DNA from: CAKUFA01 sp963646285
GTDB lineage: Bacteria > Bacillota > Clostridia > Christensenellales > Aristaeellaceae
Direction: 5' to 3'
Length of the DNA stretch: 10,901 nt
Assembly: GCA_963646285.1 (NCBI GenBank)
Contig: CAVIWF010000065.1
Location: 1 to 10,901 of the forward strand
Positions within the stretch are counted from its first letter, which is position 1. Each line of letters starts with the position of its first letter. The notes under the pieces were generated by a model that made no database searches, was not told the DNA's origin, and saw nothing but the letters and a program-made list of their open reading frames with translations. This document shows positions 6,871 to 10,901 of this stretch, in pieces. The position numbers and the translations under genes are program-made.

Positions 6871-8136
6871 ATGCGAATTTCCATGCTGACAATCGGCTCA
6901 ACCGGCGATGTACGGCCTTACGTGCTGCTGGGAAAAGAACTGAAAAAGAGGGGGCATGAAATCACCATCGCCGCTTTTGCCCCCTTCCGTGAAATGGCAG
7001 AAGAAGCAGGGCTTCATTTTTTCCCGCTTTCCGGAGATGTGATGACAGTCATGAGCAACCTGATGAAACCCGGCGTAAACGGCACCGGGTTTTTGAATCA
7101 GGTGGAGAAAAGCCTGAAGCATATCCTCCCTACCCTGCTGGATGATTTGATGCAGTCTGCCAATGGAGCCGATGCCATGTGCTGCACCTTCTTCGGCTCC
7201 ATGTTTTACTCCATTGCGGAAAAGTACAACATTCCCTGCATACAGACCCAGTACTTCCCCATGGATCCCAACGGGGTTACGCCCATTTCCTCCGCCCCCA
7301 GGCTGAATCAAAGCAAAAGCTGGAATTTGACCAGCTACAAGCTGGGGTACTTCCTGATCAGCCTGCTGGAAAAGCGGTACCTGACGGATTGGCGAAAGGC
7401 GCAGGGGCTTTCCGTGCGGAAAATCAGCACCAAACCGGACTATACCCTCCACGGGCACACCATTCCCGTGATCTACGCCATCAGCCCCTTGGTGATGCCC
7501 CGTCCCCGGCGATGGGGGGAGCACATCCACATGTCCGGCTTCTGGTGGAATGATGAGCCCTGCATGTATGAGCCGGACCCGGCACTGGCGGATTTTCTCG
7601 CCAGGGGCGACAAGCCGCTTTACATCGGCTTTGGCTCCATGGTCAGCGGCAACATGAACAAGACCTTTGCCACGGTTATCAAGGCTGTGCGTGCCGCCAA
7701 TCTCCGTGCCGTGATCGGCCTGGGTTGGAGCGGCGACAAGCCTCACCTGAAGGACGATGACCGCATCATCTTTGTGGATCATGTGCCCCATGACTGGCTG
7801 TTCAAGCAGGTAAGTGCCGTGGTGCATCACGGCGGTGCAGGAACCACTGCATCCGGCCTGCGTGCCGGACGGCCTACCCTGGTGATCCCCTTTGGAGGCG
7901 ATCAGCCCTTCTGGGGCAGCCGGATCCAGGCACTGGGCTGCGGTCCCAAGCCCTTGCGGCGGGAAAATCTGACGGTTGCCAAATTGACCAAATCCCTGTT
8001 GGATTTAACAAGCCACGCCAGCTACCGTGTAGCAGCGGAGGAGCTGGCGGAGCGGCTTCGCACAGAGCACGGGGTTCAGCGAGCCGCCGATATGGTGGAG
8101 CAGGAAATTGTCCTATGGAAGGAAGAAACGCCATGA
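6871..8136 (+). CDS. Family 1 glycosyltransferase, UDP-glucose:sterol glucosyltransferase (UGT80)-like
   Basis: A 421-aa GT-B enzyme likely to glycosylate a lipid or other hydrophobic acceptor from a UDP-sugar. The N-terminal half opens with GSTGDVRPY (9-17), the signature of the MurG-like N-terminal domain (Glyco_transf_28). The C-terminal half has the donor site HHGGAGTTASGLRAG (from H319) and FGGDQPFWG with D344-Q345. These match the sterol glucosyltransferase, rhamnolipid and glycopeptide GT branch closely. The ATG at 6871 is chosen over the one at 6853 because AGGGGG ends six bases before it. The stop overlaps the next start in ATGA. No transmembrane helix was evident. Sterols are not expected in such a bacterium, so a glycerolipid, polyprenyl or host/diet-derived acceptor is more plausible. 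The acceptor is not deducible. Confidence 0.85.
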   Translation: MRISMLTIGSTGDVRPYVLLGKELKKRGHEITIAAFAPFREMAEEAGLHFFPLSGDVMTVMSNLMKPGVNGTGFLNQVEKSLKHILPTLLDDLMQSANGADAMCCTFFGSMFYSIAEKYNIPCIQTQYFPMDPNGVTPISSAPRLNQSKSWNLTSYKLGYFLISLLEKRYLTDWRKAQGLSVRKISTKPDYTLHGHTIPVIYAISPLVMPRPRRWGEHIHMSGFWWNDEPCMYEPDPALADFLARGDKPLYIGFGSMVSGNMNKTFATVIKAVRAANLRAVIGLGWSGDKPHLKDDDRIIFVDHVPHDWLFKQVSAVVHHGGAGTTASGLRAGRPTLVIPFGGDQPFWGSRIQALGCGPKPLRRENLTVAKLTKSLLDLTSHASYRVAAEELAERLRTEHGVQRAADMVEQEIVLWKEETP

Positions 8137-8897
8137 AGCACAAAGACGAAATAGAAGCCCTGCTGCACACGCTGCCGGGAGAAATCGGTTTCAGCTACCT
8201 TTGTCCTGCAACCGGCGACCAGTATGCCATGCAGGCAGATTTGCCCCTTGTGGCAGCCAGTGTGATCAAGCTGCCCATCATGGTGGAGGCTTTCCGGCAA
8301 AGGGAAAGTGGTCACATCAACTGGATGGAAGAGGTCACCATTCACCCAGAAGATAAACTGCCCTCCTGCGGCGCATTGACCTATTTGCATGACGGGATTC
8401 GGGTAACCGTCGGGGATCTGGTTACGCTGATGATCATCCTTTCCGATAACACGGCGACCAATCTGCTGATTGACAAGCTGGGTATGGAGAATATCAATGC
8501 CACCTGCAAGGCGTTGCAGCTCAAGGGAACCAAGCTGAATCGGAAACTGTTTGACGCAGAGCAGGCCGCCAGGGGAATCGAAAACTACGTGACCGCCGGG
8601 GACATGTGCCGCCTGCTGTCCATGCTACTTTGCGGCCAGGTTGTATCGCCGGATGCCTCCAGGGAAATGCTGAAGATTTTAGGCAATCAGCGGCTCAACG
8701 GCAAAATTCCCTTCTACCTGCACAGCCGTGGCATTCCCGTCGCCCACAAAACAGGGGAAGATGACGGCATCACCCACGACGTTGGCATGATCTTCACCGC
8801 TGAGCCCCAGATCATGTGCTTCCTGAGCAACCATACGGACGTGCCGGCGGCAGAGCGGTGCATGCAGGATATTGCAAATCTGCTGACCAATGTGTAA
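8133..8897 (+). CDS. Class A beta-lactamase-fold serine hydrolase (PBP-A-like)
   Basis: A 254-aa protein with the three active-site motifs of the beta-lactamase/PBP superfamily in order: SVIK (S43-K46, nucleophile serine), SDN (S104-N106) and HKTGE (K206-G208). The omega-loop Glu166 of true class A beta-lactamases seems to be missing. In the segment TKLNRKLFD (133-141) that position falls on Leu139, with only Asp141 nearby. This is the condition known for PBP-A carboxypeptidases, which do not hydrolyse beta-lactams efficiently. No signal peptide or membrane anchor is visible; the N-terminus is MKHKDEIEALLHTL. The start overlaps the GT1 stop (ATGA) and has AAGGA nine bases upstream, in preference to the in-frame ATG at 8115. 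Calling it a resistance gene would be unjustified. The substrate is unknown. Confidence 0.8.
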   Translation: MKHKDEIEALLHTLPGEIGFSYLCPATGDQYAMQADLPLVAASVIKLPIMVEAFRQRESGHINWMEEVTIHPEDKLPSCGALTYLHDGIRVTVGDLVTLMIILSDNTATNLLIDKLGMENINATCKALQLKGTKLNRKLFDAEQAARGIENYVTAGDMCRLLSMLLCGQVVSPDASREMLKILGNQRLNGKIPFYLHSRGIPVAHKTGEDDGITHDVGMIFTAEPQIMCFLSNHTDVPAAERCMQDIANLLTNV

Positions 8898-8960
8898 CAT
8901 CTTCTTTTGCAGACAAGGGAGGGTCTCCAAGTTTGCCTGTGCTTACCTTTGGCAGAACCC

Positions 8961-8989
8961 TTGCTTTTTCCGCTGAAAAAAGGTATACT
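8961..8989 (+). promoter_or_regulatory. Predicted promoter of the metal-dependent regulator
   Basis: TTGCTT (8961-8966) and TATACT (8984-8989) are 17 bp apart. The predicted transcript start near 8996 falls on the AGGAGG ribosome binding site (8996-9001), so the leader would be only about 16 nt. Confidence 0.65.
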
Positions 8990-9011
8990 TTCCCCAGGAG
9001 GAGATCGACTG

Positions 9012-9383
9012 ATGGAAATTCGTGAATCCGGTGAAGATTATCTGGAGCAGATCCTGATCCTGCAAACCCAGGGAGGATATGCCCGTTCGATTGATATTGC
9101 TGTCGCCATGAACTTTTCCAAGCCCAGCGTATCCATCGCCATGAAGACCCTTCGTGAGCGCGGATATATCACCATGGATGCGGAAAGCCATATCCGCTTG
9201 ACGGAAAGCGGACGTGCCATTGCCGAGCGAATCTATGACCGCCATCAGCGGCTCACCGCTGTGCTGGTTTCCTTAGGAGTCAGCCCTGAAGCTGCCCGGG
9301 AGGATGCCTGCAAAATGGAGCATGACCTTTCCGATGAAACCTTCCATGCCCTGTGTAAGCTGCTGGAAAAGAAAGAAGCCTAA
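9012..9383 (+). CDS. DtxR/MntR-family metal-dependent transcriptional regulator
   Basis: A 123-aa repressor that would bind DNA when loaded with Mn2+ or Fe2+. The winged helix covers about residues 8-66, with recognition-helix sequence FSKPSVSIAMKTLRERGYI, and the dimerisation/metal domain follows. There is no C-terminal SH3-like domain, as in MntR. Metal ligands by alignment to Bacillus MntR are D9, E12, H78, C100, E103 and H104. The Cys at 100 is what DtxR/IdeR has (Cys102), while Asp9 is the MntR-type residue, so the site is a hybrid and metal preference cannot be assigned. The start is set by AGGAGG 10 bases before the ATG at 9012; the in-frame upstream ATG at 8907 lacks this support. No metal transporter is adjacent. 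Confidence 0.9.
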   Translation: MEIRESGEDYLEQILILQTQGGYARSIDIAVAMNFSKPSVSIAMKTLRERGYITMDAESHIRLTESGRAIAERIYDRHQRLTAVLVSLGVSPEAAREDACKMEHDLSDETFHALCKLLEKKEA

Positions 9384-9396
9384 ATACTTTGCATAT

Positions 9397-9440
9397 AAAA
9401 AGACCGGAAGCTGCTGAGATGCATGTTTCCGGTCTTTTTT
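9397..9440. terminator. Bidirectional terminator between the metal regulator and uridine kinase
   Basis: AAAAAGACCGGAA (9397-9409) pairs perfectly with TTCCGGTCTTTTT (9427-9439) around a 17-nt loop. It is followed by T on the plus strand and, through the A-run, by U on the minus strand. It lies 13 nt after the regulator's stop and 10 nt beyond the uridine kinase stop. Confidence 0.9.
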
Positions 9441-9449
9441 CTTTCTGCC

Positions 9450-10070
9450 TTATGCTTCTGTGCCCCGGCTCAGTGCATCCTGCACGTAACCGGCCAGAAT
9501 GTCCACAATGCGGGCATTGTGGCCGCCGTGGGCAACAATCACATCCGCTTCGGATACATAGTTGCGGATGTATTTATCATACATGGGCTTGACCGTGGTC
9601 AGGTACTGCATGGAAATGCCGTCAATTTCCCGGCCACGCTCCTTAATGTCCCGCTTGATACGGCGGAGGAGGCAAATGTCAGGCTCAACGCTCATGTACA
9701 GCTTCAGGTACATCATATCGCACAGCCGTGGGTCATGGAAACAATGGATGCCTTCCAGAATCATCACATCCCGGGGATAGATCAGCTCATCACTATCTGC
9801 CCGGCGGTGCTGTGCATAGTCATACTGCTTCTTGGTAATCGGCTCTCCTGCAAACAGCTTTTGAATATCCTCCAGCAGCAAATCATGATCAAAAATATCC
9901 GGTTCATCATAGTTCAGGAGCACCCGCTCCTCAAAGGTCAGATGGGGATGATCATGATAATATGCATCCTGCTGCAGCACGCAGCACCTATCGCCAAGTT
10001 TCTCCCGCAGTGCTTCCGCCAGGGTGGATTTTCCGCTTCCGCTTGCGCCACAGATGCCGATAAACAGCAT
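9450..10070 (-). CDS. udk: Uridine kinase
   Basis: It phosphorylates uridine (and usually cytidine) to the monophosphate in the pyrimidine salvage pathway, using ATP or GTP in the cytoplasm. At 206 aa it has the usual length. The P-loop is GASGSGKST (8-16). The family segments QQDAYYHD, FEERVLLNYDEPDIFD, YDYAQHRR, ILEGIHCF and RRIKRDIKERGRE are all in order. I placed the start at 10070, where AGGAGG (complement of 10079-10084) precedes the ATG by eight bases. The longer frame to 10142 would run across the predicted promoter and is rejected. It is a single-gene unit with its own promoter and a shared terminator. A phosphoribulokinase-like relative is the only alternative; the motifs favour Udk. 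Confidence 0.93.
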   Translation of the reverse strand: MLFIGICGASGSGKSTLAEALREKLGDRCCVLQQDAYYHDHPHLTFEERVLLNYDEPDIFDHDLLLEDIQKLFAGEPITKKQYDYAQHRRADSDELIYPRDVMILEGIHCFHDPRLCDMMYLKLYMSVEPDICLLRRIKRDIKERGREIDGISMQYLTTVKPMYDKYIRNYVSEADVIVAHGGHNARIVDILAGYVQDALSRGTEA

Positions 10071-10100
10071 GAGCCGCACCTCCTTGTTTCCATCCTTGAA

Positions 10101-10129
10101 AAGATACCGCACAATCAGGAAACTGTCAA
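10101..10129 (-). promoter_or_regulatory. Predicted promoter of uridine kinase
   Basis: On the minus strand a perfect TTGACA (10129-10124) and TATCTT (10106-10101) are spaced 17 bp apart. Transcription would start near 10094, 24 nt before the ATG at 10070. This supports the short form of the protein. Confidence 0.75.
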
Positions 10130-10286
10130 CCCTTGCAGCCACTTTTTTACGGTTCCCGCTGAGGTTTTTTCCTGTTATTCAGATCCTTATCAACACATTT
10201 TTTTGTGTTGTTTTGAAAAACATTTGACATGCCCGGATTTTTTTCTGTTTTTTTACCGAATAAAAGGAGTATTCCCTTTATATTCC
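10130..10286. other. AT-rich divergent intergenic stretch between udk and the MarR gene
   Basis: Together with the promoters on each side this fills the 327-nt gap between udk and the MarR gene. It is rich in T-runs on the plus strand. The one clear element is an inverted repeat, CAACACA at 10191-10197 with TGTGTTG at 10204-10210 around T6. TTGACA at 10223 has no matching -10. No open frame with a ribosome binding site was seen. Confidence 0.5.
10191..10210. repeat. Perfect 7-bp inverted repeat with T6 centre
   Basis: CAACACA-TTTTTT-TGTGTTG lies about 80 bp upstream of the MarR-gene -35. It could be a distal operator or a chance AT-rich dyad. It lacks the GC-rich stem expected of a terminator. 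Confidence 0.45.
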
Positions 10287-10315
10287 TTGAAAAAACAGCA
10301 AGCTATCATTATAAT
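10287..10315 (+). promoter_or_regulatory. Predicted promoter of the MarR-family gene
   Basis: TTGAAA (10287-10292), a 17-bp spacer and a perfect TATAAT (10310-10315). The start of transcription would be near 10322, inside the palindrome at 10321-10338, leaving a leader of about 76 nt. Confidence 0.8.
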
Positions 10316-10320
10316 AGAGT

Positions 10321-10338
10321 TGCATAAAGCTTTATGCA
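10321..10338. promoter_or_regulatory. 18-bp perfect palindrome at the MarR-gene transcription start
   Basis: TGCATAAAGCTTTATGCA is a perfect 18-bp palindrome beginning five bases after the -10 element and covering the predicted +1. MarR proteins are homodimers that bind palindromes of about this length and often repress their own genes, so this is a strong candidate autoregulatory operator. Binding here is inferred, not shown. Confidence 0.7.
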
Positions 10339-10371
10339 CGGCTGTATCAATCCCCCATACCGCCGTTTTTT
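10338..10371 (+). terminator. Intrinsic terminator-like hairpin in the MarR-gene leader
   Basis: ACGGCTGTAT (10338-10347) pairs with ATACCGCCGT (10357-10366) in nine of ten positions around a 9-nt loop, followed directly by T6 (10366-10371). It lies between the promoter and the start codon and works only in the plus direction. It could attenuate the gene or end a short RNA of about 50 nt. Confidence 0.6.
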
Positions 10372-10397
10372 AATTCAATGAACGAGGGTGACACGTC

Positions 10398-10856
10398 ATG
10401 GCCAAGAAATCTTCTGTCGATCTGGTGCTCGTTGAAAGCATTACGGAGTATCTCCTTGCCGGTCTGCCTGTGCTTCCAAAGAAATTACTGAAGACAGACG
10501 TGCTTCAGCAGACCCATGCCATGCCTGTCTCCCAGATGCAGATATTGATTCTCCTGCGGAACGGTCCCATGTCCGTGGGCGATTTGTCCCGTCGGCTTGG
10601 CATTGCAAAGCCCAATATTACGCCCCTGATTAACAGCCTGCATACAGCCGAATTTGTCGCCCGCTTCCGGGATGAAGCAGACCACCGGGTGACACGGGTG
10701 CAGCTGCTGCCGAAGGGCGAGGAACAGCTGAAAGCCATCATTCAATCCTATCGCAGCTGCGTAGCGGACTGGATGGAAAAGTTGAGCCGGAGCGAAACCA
10801 AGGAGCTGAACAATGCGCTGGCCACCCTGTTAAGGCTGCTGAATGTTCTTTCGTAA
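10398..10856 (+). CDS. MarR-family transcriptional regulator
   Basis: A 152-aa winged-helix regulator, a typical MarR length, expected to act as a cytoplasmic homodimer released from DNA by a small ligand or redox signal. The HTH begins near residue 56 with GPMSVGDLSRRLGIAKPNIT. The wing carries RDEADHRVTRVQLLPKG (from R91), where the family consensus is D-x-x-D-x-R followed by an LTxKG-like turn. The flanking helices for dimerisation lie at about 8-50 and 108-150. GAGGG about nine bases before the ATG is the ribosome binding site. The leader with a palindrome and terminator points to self-control. No efflux pump or other target follows within the window, so the regulon is unknown. Confidence 0.88.
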   Translation: MAKKSSVDLVLVESITEYLLAGLPVLPKKLLKTDVLQQTHAMPVSQMQILILLRNGPMSVGDLSRRLGIAKPNITPLINSLHTAEFVARFRDEADHRVTRVQLLPKGEEQLKAIIQSYRSCVADWMEKLSRSETKELNNALATLLRLLNVLS

Positions 10857-10870
10857 ATTCCCAAAGTAAG

Positions 10871-10883
10871 TTCCACAGTGGAA
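10871..10883. repeat. Short inverted repeat after the MarR-family gene
   Basis: TTCCACAGTGGAA is a 6-bp dyad with a single-base centre, 15 bases after the MarR gene stop. No T-run follows before the window ends, so it is not a visible terminator. It may belong to the control region of the next gene. Confidence 0.35.
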
Positions 10884-10901
10884 AGCGACATGGGAGTTAG
10901 T

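Larger units (their letters stand above)
3976..8897 (+). other. Putative four-gene envelope glycan/glycolipid operon
   Basis: Four same-strand genes are packed with gaps of 19 nt, 17 nt and a 4-nt ATGA overlap: GT2 glycosyltransferase, UDP-GlcNAc 2-epimerase, GT1 glycosyltransferase and serine hydrolase. One promoter precedes the first gene, and no terminator was seen between members. No clear terminator follows the last gene either, so some readthrough into the metal regulator is possible. Co-transcription is inferred from spacing. Confidence 0.7.

Noticed and set aside
8133..8897. Antibiotic-resistance beta-lactamase
   Set aside because: It lacks a visible signal peptide and the Glu166 equivalent, and it lies in a glycan cluster, so a resistance role is not supported.
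8918..8930. GGAG-GGT-CTCC as a terminator after the serine hydrolase
   Set aside because: The stem has four pairs and a 3-nt loop, with no T-tract after it.
10223..10250. TTGACA as a second promoter for the MarR gene
   Set aside because: No -10-like hexamer lies 16-18 bp downstream; that position is a T-run. The TTGAAA/TATAAT pair at 10287-10315 is much better.
9423..10373. 316-codon plus-strand frame over uridine kinase
   Set aside because: It is antisense to an unmistakable udk gene and has no ribosome binding site or known motifs.

Overview
The window looks like chromosomal DNA of a low-to-moderate GC Firmicute, most likely a gut-type clostridium (Oscillospiraceae/Ruminococcaceae-like). 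This rests on strong AGGAGG-type ribosome binding sites, short intergenic gaps with sigma-A-type promoters, the style of the proteins and GC-rich mini-hairpins at the left edge. The genus is an inference and cannot be fixed from the sequence alone. No rRNA, tRNA, CRISPR array, insertion sequence or phage gene was seen. All nine genes appear intact.

Layout. 1-231: non-coding, with three GC-rich hairpins, two tandem CRP/FNR-like inverted repeats and a promoter. 232-3041: trkA and trkH, a translationally coupled potassium-uptake pair, closed by a bidirectional terminator shared with the convergent gene. 3084-3749 (minus): a PlsC-like acyltransferase. 3750-3975: a divergent control region with one promoter each way and a tandem 22-nt repeat. 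3976-8897: four tightly packed co-directional genes: a two-domain GT2 glycosyltransferase, UDP-GlcNAc 2-epimerase (wecB type), a GT1 glycosyltransferase of the sterol-glucosyltransferase type, and a class A beta-lactamase-fold serine hydrolase. 9012-9383: a short DtxR/MntR-type metal-dependent repressor with its own promoter and a bidirectional terminator. 9450-10070 (minus): uridine kinase. 10398-10856: a MarR-family regulator whose leader holds an 18-bp perfect palindrome followed by an intrinsic terminator.

How it fits together. TrkA gates TrkH for K+ uptake. The four-gene cluster is best read as an envelope glycan or glycolipid module: the epimerase makes UDP-ManNAc, two glycosyltransferases build or decorate an acceptor, and the serine hydrolase acts on an unknown ester or amide. 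The divergent acyltransferase shares the same control region and may supply or modify a lipid, but that is inference. The two regulators and uridine kinase look like independent housekeeping units.

The most interesting signals are the MarR leader (operator-like palindrome plus terminator), the unusual four-gene glycan cluster including a signal-peptide-less PBP-A-like hydrolase, and the paired CRP/FNR-like boxes in front of trkAH.
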